Shown here: positions 23,188 to 32,555 of the stretch, piece after piece
Numbering within the stretch: the stretch's first letter is position 1
How the letters are laid out: each line of letters begins with the position of its first letter
Assembly (NCBI RefSeq): GCF_009617995.1
Contig: NZ_CP044129.1
Span: 1,488,001 to 1,552,000 of the forward strand
Direction: 5' to 3'
Length of the DNA: 64,000 nucleotides
Source of the DNA: Halomicrobium sp. LC1Hm
GTDB taxonomy: Archaea > Halobacteriota > Halobacteria > Halobacteriales > Haloarculaceae
Notes under the pieces: generated by a model
Database searches by the model: none
The model's input: only the letters and a program-made list of their open reading frames with translations
Told to the model about the DNA's origin: nothing
Program-made: the position numbers and the translations under genes

Positions 23188-25374
23188 ATGGGTTCGTGTA
23201 TCATCTGTGGCACCTCCGTCGACGGTCACATCTGTGACCTCCACGAGGAGGACGTCCTGTTCGAATTCCGAGGCGACCATCCGAATCAACTGACGACCAA
23301 TCGATACTACCGCGGCTCCGTCGACGGCTTCGCCGAGTTCGGCGTCTTCGTCGACATCGGAGATCGCGTGACCGGGCTGCTCCACCGCAGCGAGCTGGAT
23401 CAGCGACTCGACTCGCTGGACTGGGAGCCGGGCGACACCGTCTTCGTGAAGGTGAAAAACGTCCGAGACAACGGCAACATCGACCTCGGCTGGTCGATCC
23501 GACAGGCCGAGCGAGAGTTCCGCGGCACGCTGATCGACGACCCCGAGTTCGACACGGCGCGACTCGCCGAGGACGTCGCGGAGGACGAGTCGGGAAACGG
23601 GCGTGAGGAGCCGGCGGCGGACGCCGACTCCGAACCGTCGCCCGACGAGCAAGCCGTCGAAGCGACGACCGACACAGACTCCTCGCCCGACGACCAGACC
23701 GCCGAAGCGGCGACGACCGACGCCGACGCGGCGAAGGTCAGCCAGGCCGACGACAGCGAGCGCGTCGAGCGAAGCGCCAGCGTCGTCGGACAGGGCAGTA
23801 CGGCGACGGCCGAGAGCGACGACACGTCGGCCGACGCCGAGAGCGACGATGCAGTCGACCACCAGCGAGACCACCCCGTCGTGACGGTCGACAGCCTGGA
23901 CGACCACGAAGGCGACGACGTTCGCCTCGAAGGCGAGATCGTCGACGTTCGCCAGACCAGCGGACCGACGGTGTTCGAGCTCCGGGACGAGACCGGGACC
24001 GTCGACTGTGCGGCCTTCGTCGAGGCGGGCGTCCGCGCCTACCCCGACATCGTCGAAGAGGACATCGTCCGACTGGACGGCGACGTGCGCCGTCGCCGCG
24101 GCGAGATTCAGGTCGAGACCGAGACACTCGTCGCGCTCGACGGTGACGAGCGCCAGACCGTCGCGGACCGGATGGCCGACGCGCTCGACGACCGCGCCCG
24201 GCCCGCCGCCGTCGACGCACTCGCAGAGGACCCGACGATCGAGGCACTGGCCGACGATCTCGTCGACGCCGCGACGGCGATCCGACGCGCAGTCATCACC
24301 GACCGCCCGGTGATCGTCCGCCACTCCGCGACCGCCGACGGCTACGTCGCTGGCGTAGCCCTCGAACGCGCGACGCTCCCGCTGGTCGCCGACGAGCACC
24401 GCCGAGCCGACGCGCAGTATCACTACTTCGATCGCCGACCGCTGGAAGGCGGCGTCTACGACATGCAAGACGCCACCAAGGACGTGACGAACATGCTCGA
24501 AAACCGGGAGCGCCACGACGAGAAGCTCCCGCTTTTCGTCTTCGTCGCCGCCGGTGGGACCCGCGAGAGCCTCGACGGCTTCGATCTGCTCGACGTGTAC
24601 GGCGCACCCCGCGTCGTGATCGACGACGCCGTCGCCGACGAAGCGATCGCCGACTCGGTCGACACCCTCGTCAGCCCGTCGCTGGCCGGTGCGTCGCCGA
24701 CGACGGCGACGGCGCTGGCGGCCAACGTCGCCGCCCACGTCAACGAGCACGTACAGGACGATCTCGTCCACCTGCCGGCAGTCAGCTTCTGGGACGAGAC
24801 GCCAGCGTCCTACCTCGACGCCGCGGCCGAGGCGGGCTACGACGAAGCCTCGGTGACGGAGCTTCGCGACGCAGTCGCGCTGGAAGCGTACTACCAGTCC
24901 TACGAGGACAAGCGCGAGCTCATCAAGGACCTGCTGTTCGGTGACGACGAGGACGACGTGACCGGGCTCGCCGGCAACGTCGCCGAGCAGTTCCGCGAGA
25001 AGCTCGCGACGGAGGTCGACACCGCGACGGCCAACATCGAGCACGAGGCGATCGGCGGGACGACCGTCGCCGTCCTCGACACCGACGCCTTCACGCACCG
25101 CTACGACTTCCCGCCGTCGACGATCCTGCTCGACGAGCTGTTCCGGCAGGCCGACAGCGAGACGGACGCACTCGTCGGCGTCGCCGACGACACCCTGTTC
25201 GTGCGGGCCGACGAGACGGTCGACGTACACGATCTGGCCGACGCGATCGACGAGGCCGCACCGGAAGCCGCCGTCCGGACACGCAGCGCCCGCGAGCAGT
25301 CGATCCGATTCCTCTCGGGCGAGCGCGACGCCGTCATCGACGCGACGCTTGCCGTCGTCGGCGAGCGGTTCTGA
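23188..25374 (+). CDS. RecJ/Cdc45-like DHH-superfamily protein with zinc finger, S1 and OB domains
   Basis: A 728-residue protein. It has an N-terminal CxxC zinc finger (CIICGTSVDGHICDLH, 4-19), an S1 RNA-binding domain (about 43-105), an acidic disordered linker (about 125-225), an OB-fold (about 230-310) and a RecJ-like region (about 370-728). Where active DHH enzymes have DADG, this protein has ATADGYVAG (about residues 380-389). Where they have DHH, it has RVVIDDAVADEA (about 474-485). Key metal ligands are therefore missing, as in Cdc45-type inactive relatives. A replication or RNA-repair accessory role is inferred. A CGTTTTAG box at about 23156 precedes the ATG by about 30 bases. Confidence 0.85.
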   Translation: MGSCIICGTSVDGHICDLHEEDVLFEFRGDHPNQLTTNRYYRGSVDGFAEFGVFVDIGDRVTGLLHRSELDQRLDSLDWEPGDTVFVKVKNVRDNGNIDLGWSIRQAEREFRGTLIDDPEFDTARLAEDVAEDESGNGREEPAADADSEPSPDEQAVEATTDTDSSPDDQTAEAATTDADAAKVSQADDSERVERSASVVGQGSTATAESDDTSADAESDDAVDHQRDHPVVTVDSLDDHEGDDVRLEGEIVDVRQTSGPTVFELRDETGTVDCAAFVEAGVRAYPDIVEEDIVRLDGDVRRRRGEIQVETETLVALDGDERQTVADRMADALDDRARPAAVDALAEDPTIEALADDLVDAATAIRRAVITDRPVIVRHSATADGYVAGVALERATLPLVADEHRRADAQYHYFDRRPLEGGVYDMQDATKDVTNMLENRERHDEKLPLFVFVAAGGTRESLDGFDLLDVYGAPRVVIDDAVADEAIADSVDTLVSPSLAGASPTTATALAANVAAHVNEHVQDDLVHLPAVSFWDETPASYLDAAAEAGYDEASVTELRDAVALEAYYQSYEDKRELIKDLLFGDDEDDVTGLAGNVAEQFREKLATEVDTATANIEHEAIGGTTVAVLDTDAFTHRYDFPPSTILLDELFRQADSETDALVGVADDTLFVRADETVDVHDLADAIDEAAPEAAVRTRSAREQSIRFLSGERDAVIDATLAVVGERF

Positions 25375-25446
25375 CGGCTCGACCATCACGACAACGGCGG
25401 TCGAGCAGACACAGCCTCTTTGTGCCGTCGACGAAATCCCCCAGCT

Positions 25447-25764
25447 ATGGCCCTCCCCGCACCAGAAGCTGTGCTCGTGTCGGCGACACTGTTGCTCCCC
25501 GCGCTCGTGCTCGCCGTCGTTCGCTGGCGAGGGGCGATCCGGCGCTGGAAGCTCCCGCTCGTCGCCGGTGTCTGGCTTGCAGTAGTCGCAAATCTGATGA
25601 ATACGGTGATCGACTCGGGATCGCAGCTGGCCGGCCTCGATCGGACGCTCGTGAGCGCCGTCGTCGTCGGAGCGTCGCTCCTGGGCATCGCACTGAGCGT
25701 CTACGGCTGGCGACGCTACAGGACCGACCCGGACGCGACTGTCGATCTCTTACCGCCCCGGTAG
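25447..25764 (+). CDS. Small three-helix membrane protein
   Basis: A 105-residue protein with three predicted transmembrane segments (about 6-24, 36-54, 67-86) linked by short charged loops (RWRGAIRRWK, DSGSQLAGLDRTL), and a short acidic C terminus. No family recognised. ATG at 25447 lies about 70 bases after the RecJ-like gene, same strand, so it may share its transcript. Third-position GC is high, consistent with a real gene. Confidence 0.75.
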   Translation: MALPAPEAVLVSATLLLPALVLAVVRWRGAIRRWKLPLVAGVWLAVVANLMNTVIDSGSQLAGLDRTLVSAVVVGASLLGIALSVYGWRRYRTDPDATVDLLPPR

Positions 25765-25815
25765 TCGTCGACGGACCACCAGAACGCTCTTGCAGTCGAT
25801 CGGCGAACGCCACGT

Positions 25816-26331
25816 ATGGACGATCAGGTCCTCGATACGGACGCCCTCGACTGGCAGGAGTACGATCACGGGACTCGCTCGTTCAGGGGCAAGCGCTTCA
25901 CGCGAGCCAGCGCCGCCAGCAAGCTGGGCTGTAGCCTCTACGAGATCGAGCCAGAAGCTCGGGGCTGGCCCGCCCACTACCACGAGGGCAACGAGGAGGC
26001 GATCTTCGTCCTCGACGGCGACGGGACGCTGTGGCTCGGGAGCGACCGCGAGGAACGCGACCTCGAAGCGGGCGACTTCGCGGTCTTTCCCCGGAGCGAG
26101 GCCGGTCAGCACGAACTCGAAGCCGGACCGGACGGGCTCCGGTATCTCGCGATGTCGACGATGAACGAGCCCGACATCACGGTCTACCCGGACAACGACG
26201 CGGTCGGCGTGTTCGCGGGATCGCCACCCGGCGGCCAGAAGGGCGAGCGCCGACTCTCGAAGTACCTCGATCTCGACGCCGAGGTGCCGTACTGGGACGA
26301 CGAGGACGGCGACGGCCGGCGGGAGGAGTAG
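25816..26331 (+). CDS. Cupin-domain protein
   Basis: A 171-residue acidic protein with one cupin barrel (about 45-115). Motif 1 is WPAHYHEGNEEAIFVLDGDGTLWLG, which supplies the metal-binding His and Glu residues, and motif 2 is PRSEAGQHELEA with the second His. The C terminus (AGSPPGGQKGERRLSKYLDLDAEVPYWDDED) resembles that of haloarchaeal cupins of unknown substrate. It is likely a metal-binding enzyme or sugar-binding protein, but no specific reaction is supported. It starts 51 bases after the small membrane gene. Confidence 0.9.
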   Translation: MDDQVLDTDALDWQEYDHGTRSFRGKRFTRASAASKLGCSLYEIEPEARGWPAHYHEGNEEAIFVLDGDGTLWLGSDREERDLEAGDFAVFPRSEAGQHELEAGPDGLRYLAMSTMNEPDITVYPDNDAVGVFAGSPPGGQKGERRLSKYLDLDAEVPYWDDEDGDGRREE

Positions 26332-26374
26332 CGACACGCTTATTCGCGCGAGCGAACGAACTGTGACAACGGCA

Positions 26375-28036
26375 ATGAGCACCGAGACGGGCGATCCCAC
26401 CGAGTCCGAGGCGTTCGAGCAGGTCTGTGCAGAGCTGGTCGACCGCATCCTCGCGGGCGAACTGGAGCGCGAGGACGTGGAGAGCGCCAAGATGGAGGTC
26501 TGTTCGAAGTACTCCGCACCGAAGGTCCCGAAGAACTCGGAGATCCTCGACTACGCGCCGCTGGAACGACGCGAAGAGCTGGAGGAAGTGCTCCAGCGCA
26601 AGCCGGTGCGGACCGCCTCGGGGGTCTCGCCGATCGCGGTGATGACCTCTCCCCACCGGTGTCCCCACGGGAAGTGTCTCTACTGTCCCGGTGGTCCCGA
26701 CTCTGAGTTCTCGTCTTCGCAGTCTTACACCGGCCACGAGCCCGCGGCCGCCCGCGGCGTCCAGAACGACTACGACCCCTACGGACAGGTCACCCTGCGG
26801 CTGAACCAGCTGCGCGAGATCGGCCACCCCGTCGACAAGGCCGAACTGATCCTGATGGGCGGGACGATGACCGCACGAAGCCACGACTACCAGGAGTGGT
26901 TCGTCAAGCGCGCCATCGAGGCGATGAACGACTTCGACACCGAGGCCCAGCCAGCGCCCGCGGAGGGCGAGAGCTTCGCGCAGGACCCCGACGAGTACGA
27001 CTTTCGCTATCTGGAGGACGTGATCGCCGAGAACGAGACCGCCGACGTGCGAAACGTCGCCACGACCTTCGAGACGAAACCCGACTGGTGCGATCCCGAG
27101 CAGATCGACCGGATGCTCCGGCTGGGCGGGACGAAGGTGGAGGTCGGCGTCCAGACCACCTACGAGCGGATCAACCGGGAGATGCACCGCGGCCACGGCG
27201 TCCAGGCCAGCGTCGACGCGAACCGCCGGCTGCGAGACTCGGCGTTCAAGGTCGGCTTCCACATGATGCCCGGCCAGCCCGGCATGTCCAAGGAGATGTG
27301 TCTGGAGGACTTCCGGCGCATCTTCGAGGACAGCAAGTGGCGACCGGACTACCTCAAGATCTACCCGACGCTGGTCGTGGAGGGGACCGTCACCTACGAC
27401 TGGTGGCGCAAAGACGAGTTCGAGCCCCTGGACAACGACGAGGCCGCGGAGCTCGTCGCCGAGATCAAGTCGATGATCCCGAAGTACACTCGCCTCCAGC
27501 GCGTCCAGCGTGACATCCCCGCGGACTTCATCGAGGGCGGCGTCTGGAAGTCGAATCTCAGACAGCTCGCCCGACAGCGCATGGACGAGCACGGCTGGAC
27601 CTGCGACTGCATCCGCTGTCGCGAGGTCGGGATGAACGACGAGGACCCCGAACGGATCGAGAAGGACGTCATGACCTACGAGGCTGCCGGCGGGACCGAA
27701 CACTTCATCAGCTTCGAGGATCCCGACAAGGACCTGCTCGTGGGCTTCTGTCGCCTCCGGTTCCCGAACGACCCGGTTCGGCGCGAACTGCAAAACGCCG
27801 CGCTCGTGCGGGAACTCCACGTCTACGGCAGCCAGGTCGGCCTCGGGAGCGCCAGCGAGGACGACCAACACCAGCACGAGGGATACGGTCGCCGACTGCT
27901 CGCGACGGCGGAGGAACTGGCGGCCGACGCCGGCTACGACAAGCTCGCGGTCATCTCCGGTATCGGCGTCCGGCAGTACTACCGCGAGAAGCTCGACTAC
28001 AAGCAAGACGGCCCGTACGTCAGCAAGCGGCTGTGA
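26375..28036 (+). CDS. elp3: tRNA uridine-34 Elongator-type acetyltransferase, radical SAM/GNAT
   Basis: A 553-residue Elp3. The radical SAM [4Fe-4S] motif is CPHGKCLYC (Cys96, Cys101, Cys104). The catalytic core has the conserved MGGTMTARSHDYQEWFVKR and VGFHMMPGQPGMSKEMCLEDFRRIF. The C-terminal GNAT domain (about 430-553) contains the acetyl-CoA loop HQHEGYGRRLLATAEELA and ends YREKLDYKQDGPYVSKRL. It makes carboxymethyluridine at the wobble base of tRNA. ATG at 26375 is preferred to GTG 12 bases upstream. A hairpin-T terminator follows its stop directly. Confidence 0.97.
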   Translation: MSTETGDPTESEAFEQVCAELVDRILAGELEREDVESAKMEVCSKYSAPKVPKNSEILDYAPLERREELEEVLQRKPVRTASGVSPIAVMTSPHRCPHGKCLYCPGGPDSEFSSSQSYTGHEPAAARGVQNDYDPYGQVTLRLNQLREIGHPVDKAELILMGGTMTARSHDYQEWFVKRAIEAMNDFDTEAQPAPAEGESFAQDPDEYDFRYLEDVIAENETADVRNVATTFETKPDWCDPEQIDRMLRLGGTKVEVGVQTTYERINREMHRGHGVQASVDANRRLRDSAFKVGFHMMPGQPGMSKEMCLEDFRRIFEDSKWRPDYLKIYPTLVVEGTVTYDWWRKDEFEPLDNDEAAELVAEIKSMIPKYTRLQRVQRDIPADFIEGGVWKSNLRQLARQRMDEHGWTCDCIRCREVGMNDEDPERIEKDVMTYEAAGGTEHFISFEDPDKDLLVGFCRLRFPNDPVRRELQNAALVRELHVYGSQVGLGSASEDDQHQHEGYGRRLLATAEELAADAGYDKLAVISGIGVRQYYREKLDYKQDGPYVSKRL

Positions 28037-28065
28037 CCGGACGAACGGAGTGAGTCCGGCTTTTT
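28037..28065 (+). terminator. Hairpin-T terminator after elp3
   Basis: Directly after the TGA, CCGGAC (28037-28042) pairs with GTCCGG (28054-28059) around an 11-base loop, followed by a C and five Ts (28061-28065). Hairpins are not strictly required for archaeal termination but T-runs are; this pairing of both makes it a good end for the elp3 transcript. Confidence 0.6.
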
Positions 28066-28185
28066 CACCCATGTTTTTGCACGAGTGGTCGCGAGCGCAG
28101 CGAGCGATCCCAGCTTTTTGACCCCTGTCCCGCCGTCGTGAAACCGGGCGACAGCCATTAGCGTGGGGCCGGCGTACGGTCGGCA

Positions 28186-28899
28186 ATGGCACGGAGGTTG
28201 ATCGACGGGGTCTGGGAGCTCGATCTGGGACTACTGCCGCCGCTGGCGTCGAACGCGTTTCTCCTCGACGAGCGGGAGATGGACGGCACCGACGGCGAGG
28301 CGGTGACGCTGTGTGACACCGGCCTGTTCTGGAACGAGCCCTCGATCAGAGACGAACTCGCGGCCGTCGGTTACGAGCCCGGCGATCTCGACCGCGTCCT
28401 GTTGACTCACTACGATCTGGACCACGTCGGCGGGCTCGAACGGCTGCAACCGGAGTTTACCGGTCCGGTCTTTCTCGGGCGAGCCGACTACGAGCTGGTC
28501 GAGAACGGCGCACCGCCGCCGTCGAACAACCACAAGGGGCTGTTCCACCGCGCCGCCCGGACGCTCTGTCCGCTGCCCGACGGGATCGACCTGCGGCCGG
28601 TCGACGACGGCGAAGCCGTCGGTCAGTTCACCAGCTACGCGACACCGGGACACAACCCGGGACACACGGTGTACGTCCACGACTGCGGCGTGGCGCTGCT
28701 CGGCGACCTCGTCTGGGAGGAGGGTGGTGCGATGACGACGCCGATCTGGTTCGACTCCTACGACATGGATCGGGTCCGGGCGTCCGTCCGGGAGTTCGCC
28801 GCGCGGGCACCCGCCTTCGAGGTGGCGGCGATGGCCCACGGGACGCCGTTCGTCCGCGACGGTGACGACGTGCTGGGCGCACTCGCCGCGACCCTCTGA
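28186..28899 (+). CDS. MBL-fold metallohydrolase
   Basis: A 237-residue metallo-beta-lactamase-fold protein. The metal motif is THYDLDHVGGL near residue 75, with Asp in place of the second His (HxDxDH), a variant common in small archaeal MBL proteins. Downstream metal ligands are likely the His in TPGHNPGHTVYVH (about 155-167), Asp in ALLGDLVW and the His in MAHGTPF. The substrate is unknown; glyoxalase-II-like or quorum-lactonase-like activities are only analogies. It starts 120 bases after the elp3 terminator and so is likely a separate transcript. Confidence 0.9.
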   Translation: MARRLIDGVWELDLGLLPPLASNAFLLDEREMDGTDGEAVTLCDTGLFWNEPSIRDELAAVGYEPGDLDRVLLTHYDLDHVGGLERLQPEFTGPVFLGRADYELVENGAPPPSNNHKGLFHRAARTLCPLPDGIDLRPVDDGEAVGQFTSYATPGHNPGHTVYVHDCGVALLGDLVWEEGGAMTTPIWFDSYDMDRVRASVREFAARAPAFEVAAMAHGTPFVRDGDDVLGALAATL

Positions 28900-28946
28900 C
28901 CGATCGAACGAGCGGGTTTTTGTACTGTCCGTGCGGAGATCTGTCT

Positions 28947-30014
28947 ATGCAACGATCAGTCGCGGTCGTCGGTGCGGGCGCGGCCGGTGCGGCGGCGGCG
29001 TACGCGCTCCGGGAACACCCCGCGGACGTGACCGTCTTCGAGAAGAGCGGCGGCGTCTGCGGCCGTGCCGCGACCCGGCGGCGCGACGGTTGTGTCTACG
29101 AGTACGGTGCCAACTACCTGACTGCCGACGACGACCGCGTGGCCGAACTGGTCACCGAGGAACTCCCGACCGAGGGGCTCACCGAGATCGACGAGCCCGT
29201 GTGGGGGTTCGATTCTGACGGGGCGATACGCGATGCGCCGACGCGATCCGCGGAACAGGAGAGCGAGCATCGCGGCGAGCAGACGAGACGGTGGACCTAC
29301 GAACAGGGGATCACCCAGCTCGCGAAGCGGCTGTTCGCGGCCGGCGACGCGACGGTCCACCGGCACACGCGCGTCGAGTCACTGGCGCGAAGCGAGGCGG
29401 GCTGGCGAGTCACCGACGCCGACGGCGGAAGCTACGGCCCGTTCGACGCCACGCTCCTGACGCCACCCGGTCCACAGACCGCGGACCTGCTGGGTCAGTC
29501 GGAGTGGCGACACGCCGACCGGCGACGGCTCAGGCAGGCCGCCGCCTCCGTCCCCTATCGCACCGTCGTCGCCGGTCTGTTGCACTACGATTTCGAACTC
29601 GACCGCCCGTACTACGGACTGGTCAGCGAAACTGAGGACCACGACGTGGGCTGGGTCGGCCGCGAAGAGTGCAAGGCGGGGCACGTCCCCGACGGCGAGA
29701 CGCTCCTGTTGGTCCAGATGGCACCGGACTGGTCGGTCACACACTACCGTGACGACGCCGCCGCGCTGACCGACGCGATCGCAGACGCGACGGCGACGCT
29801 GCTGGACGACGACCGACTGACCGAACCCGACTGGACCGACCACCAGCACTGGCGGTACGCGCTGCCGGACGACGGCGTCGAGGCGGACGCCCAGGAGACG
29901 GCGGCAGCGCACGACCTCTTTGTGGCCGGCGACTGGGTCGCGGGCGAGGCGCGGCTCCACGCCGCCGTCCGGAACGGCCTGAGAACCGGCGAGCGAATCG
30001 GCGAGCACCTGTAG
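28947..30014 (+). CDS. FAD-dependent amine-oxidase-type oxidoreductase
   Basis: A 355-residue flavoprotein. The N-terminal FAD site is RSVAVVGAGAAGAAAAYALRE, and the amine-oxidase-like GGVCGRAATRRRDGCVYEYGANYL follows (about 33-56). The C-terminal FAD contact is HDLFVAGDWVAGEARLHAAVRNGLRTGERI. Its size and sequence fit the renalase/NAD(P)-binding FAD group rather than large monoamine oxidases. Possible substrates include alpha-NAD(P)H forms or amines; not decided. It begins 47 bases after the MBL gene, and rqcH starts 36 bases after its stop. Confidence 0.88.
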   Translation: MQRSVAVVGAGAAGAAAAYALREHPADVTVFEKSGGVCGRAATRRRDGCVYEYGANYLTADDDRVAELVTEELPTEGLTEIDEPVWGFDSDGAIRDAPTRSAEQESEHRGEQTRRWTYEQGITQLAKRLFAAGDATVHRHTRVESLARSEAGWRVTDADGGSYGPFDATLLTPPGPQTADLLGQSEWRHADRRRLRQAAASVPYRTVVAGLLHYDFELDRPYYGLVSETEDHDVGWVGREECKAGHVPDGETLLLVQMAPDWSVTHYRDDAAALTDAIADATATLLDDDRLTEPDWTDHQHWRYALPDDGVEADAQETAAAHDLFVAGDWVAGEARLHAAVRNGLRTGERIGEHL

Positions 30015-30050
30015 CGAAGCGGTTTTGCGTCCCGGCCTGCACCACCCGAC

Positions 30051-32177
30051 ATGGACCACAAGCGGGAGCTGACGAGCGTCGACCTCGCCGCCCTCGAACG
30101 GGAGCTGGGCGGCTACGAGGGGGCCAAGCTCGACAAGGCGTACCTCTACGAGGACGACCTCCTGCGGCTCAAGATGCGGGACTTCGACCGCGGCCGGGTG
30201 GAGCTGCTGATCGAGGTCGGCGAGAACAAGCGCGCCCACGTCGTCGACGCCGACCACGTCCCCGACGCGCCGGGCCGACCGCCCAACTTCGCGATGATGC
30301 TTCGCAATCGGATCTCGGGCGGCGAGCTGGCCGACGTGCGCCAGTTCGAGTTCGACCGGATCATAGAGTTCGAGTTCGACCGTCCCGACGCCTCCACCAC
30401 GGTCGTCGCGGAGCTGTTTGGCGACGGCAACGTCGCGGTGCTCGACGAACACGGCGAGGTCGTCGACTGCCTGGAGACGGTCCGACTCAAGTCACGCACC
30501 GTCGCGCCGGGCAGCCAGTACGAGTTCCCGTCGGCGCGGTTCAATCCGCTGACCGTCGACTACGAGACGTTTCTGGAGCGGATGCGCCAGTCCGACGCCG
30601 ACGTGGTGCGGACGCTCGCGACCCAGCTGAACTTCGGGGGACTCTACGGCGAGGAGCTGTGTACCCGGGCCGGGATTCCGTACAACCAGGCCATCGAAGA
30701 CACCGACGAAGCGGAGTTCGAGCGGCTCTACGAGGTGATCGCCGAGCTGAAAGAGCGCCTCCGGAGCGGCGACCTCGATCCGCGCGTCTACTACGAGTAC
30801 GAAGAGATCGAGGGCGAGGAGATCGAGCGTCGCGTGGACGTGACGCCGATCCCCCTCGAAGAGTACGACGACGTAGAGAGCCGTGCCTTCGAGACCTTCA
30901 CCGAGGCGCTGGACGAGTACTTCTACGAGGTCGAACGTGAGGACACGGCCGAGGAGATCGCCGACGCGGGCGTCGACCGGCCGGACTTCGAGAGCGAGAT
31001 CGAGAAGTACGAGCGCATCATCCAGCAACAGCAGAGCGCGATCGAGGACTTCGAGGCCGACGCCGAGGCCGAGCGCGAGAAGGCGGAGTTGCTGTACGCC
31101 CGCTACGACCTCGTCGACGAGATCCTCTCGACGATTCAGGGCGCGCGAGCCCAGGACACGCCGTGGGACGAGATCGAGGCGACCTTCGAGGAGGGCAAAG
31201 AGCAGGGCATCGCCGCGGCCGAGGCCGTCGAGGGTCTCGACGGCAGTGAGGGGACGGTGACCCTGTCGATCGACGACGTGCGCGTGACGATCGACGCGAC
31301 GATGGGCGTCGAGAAGAACGCCGACCAGCTCTACCAGGCGGCAAAGCGCATCGAGGAGAAGAAGGAGGGCGCACAGGCCGCGATCGAAGACACGCGAGAG
31401 GATCTCGAAGCCGTCGAGCGACGCCGCGAGAACTGGGAAGCCGAGGACACGACGGAGACCCAGGAACAGACGGAGGAGTCAGACGGCGTCGACTGGCTCT
31501 CGCGGGCGTCGATTCCCGTCCGGAGACAGGAGCCGTGGTACGATCGCTTCCGGTGGTTCCGCACCTCGAACGACTTCCTCGTGATCGGCGGCCGCAACGC
31601 CGACCAGAACGAGGAGCTGGTCAAGAAGTACCTCGACCGCGGAGACAAGTTCTTCCACGCGCAGGCCCACGGCGGTCCCGTGACCGTCCTGAAGGCGACC
31701 GGTCCCAGCGAGTCCAGCCGCGACGTGGACATCCCGGACCAGGACAAGCGCGAAGCAGCGACGTTCGCAGTGGCGTACTCGTCGGTGTGGAAGGACGGCA
31801 AGTACGCCGGTGACGCGTACATGGTCGATCCCGACCAGGTGTCGAAGACCCCGGAGAGCGGCGAGTACCTGGAGAAAGGCGGTTTCGCGATTCGAGGCGA
31901 CCGGACGTACTTCCGGGACCTCGAAGTCGACGTGGCCGTCGGGATCTCCTGTGAGGACTGGACCGGCGTGCTCGGCGGCCCGCGATCGGCCATCGAGGAC
32001 CGCGTAGCGACCAGTATCGAGATCGAACCCGGCCAGTACGCACAGAACGACATCGCGAAGCGACTGTACCGAGAGTTCAAAGAGCGGTTCGAAGACGAAT
32101 CGTTCGTCCGGAAGGTCGCCAGTCCGGACCTGATCCAGGAGTTCCTCCCGCCGGGCGGCAGTCGAATGGTCGAGTAA
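30051..32177 (+). CDS. rqcH: Ribosome-associated quality control protein RqcH (NEMF/Rqc2 homologue)
   Basis: A 708-residue archaeal RqcH. It has the NFACT-N domain (1-190) with DHKRELTSVDLAALERELGGYEGAKLDKAY and RAHVVDADHVPDAPGRPPNFAMMLRNRI, then a helix-hairpin-helix segment and a long coiled coil (about 305-490). The C-terminal NFACT-R region (about 500-640) has WYDRFRWFRTSNDFLVIGGRNADQNE. It binds stalled 50S subunits and directs C-terminal tailing of blocked peptides for degradation. Length and architecture are normal. It lies just upstream of the ribosomal stalk cluster, in keeping with a translation function. Confidence 0.96.
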   Translation: MDHKRELTSVDLAALERELGGYEGAKLDKAYLYEDDLLRLKMRDFDRGRVELLIEVGENKRAHVVDADHVPDAPGRPPNFAMMLRNRISGGELADVRQFEFDRIIEFEFDRPDASTTVVAELFGDGNVAVLDEHGEVVDCLETVRLKSRTVAPGSQYEFPSARFNPLTVDYETFLERMRQSDADVVRTLATQLNFGGLYGEELCTRAGIPYNQAIEDTDEAEFERLYEVIAELKERLRSGDLDPRVYYEYEEIEGEEIERRVDVTPIPLEEYDDVESRAFETFTEALDEYFYEVEREDTAEEIADAGVDRPDFESEIEKYERIIQQQQSAIEDFEADAEAEREKAELLYARYDLVDEILSTIQGARAQDTPWDEIEATFEEGKEQGIAAAEAVEGLDGSEGTVTLSIDDVRVTIDATMGVEKNADQLYQAAKRIEEKKEGAQAAIEDTREDLEAVERRRENWEAEDTTETQEQTEESDGVDWLSRASIPVRRQEPWYDRFRWFRTSNDFLVIGGRNADQNEELVKKYLDRGDKFFHAQAHGGPVTVLKATGPSESSRDVDIPDQDKREAATFAVAYSSVWKDGKYAGDAYMVDPDQVSKTPESGEYLEKGGFAIRGDRTYFRDLEVDVAVGISCEDWTGVLGGPRSAIEDRVATSIEIEPGQYAQNDIAKRLYREFKERFEDESFVRKVASPDLIQEFLPPGGSRMVE

Positions 32178-32354
32178 CCCCCGCTCTCCGGTTCGTTTAC
32201 CAGTAGTGAACGGCGTCCAGATCGGTGTCACAGAGACGACAGCTTCCGGTCGGAAATATCCGAGAGTATTAGACGAGAGAACGGACGAACATCGAATTCT
32301 CGGCGATACGAGTACTTCGATACACTAATACCTCGTCCGACACCACATCCGATA

Positions 32355-32555
32355 ATGGCAAGTGCCGACCGGTTTCGCGACAGCACGCAGATCCTCCTGC
32401 CAGCCGCTGCCCTGGACGGCATCCGCGAAGACCTCGAACGCGAGTTTACGCTGACGGTACGCGAGGAGGGTACACAGGTCCGCATCATCGGTTCGCCAGT
32501 GGAGATCAAGGCGGCCTCGGACTACCTGGCGATGAACGGCATCAACCTCGCCTGA
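32355..32555 (+). CDS. VNG_1110C-like small haloarchaeal protein
   Basis: A 66-residue protein (MASADRFRDSTQILLPAAALDG...) that looks like the VNG_1110C family conserved next to uL11 in halophiles. The middle (LEREFTLTVREEGTQVRIIGSPVEIKAASDYLAMNGI) has a KH-like beta-alpha pattern with a possible nucleic-acid loop. An ACACTAATA box about 30 bases before the ATG is consistent with a leaderless start. The TGA stop (32553-32555) overlaps the left end of a palindromic repeat by one base. Confidence 0.85.
   Translation: MASADRFRDSTQILLPAAALDGIREDLEREFTLTVREEGTQVRIIGSPVEIKAASDYLAMNGINLA

Noticed and set aside
23185-25389. Long open frame (over 700 codons) on the minus strand opposite the RecJ-like gene
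   Set aside because: High GC in third positions keeps the opposite strand open; its translation is rich in Arg and Val, lacks acidic bias and shows no domains, whereas the plus frame has clear zinc, S1 and OB features.
26177-28192. 670-codon minus-strand frame over elp3
   Set aside because: Mirror of a certain gene with radical SAM and GNAT motifs; no protein character of its own.
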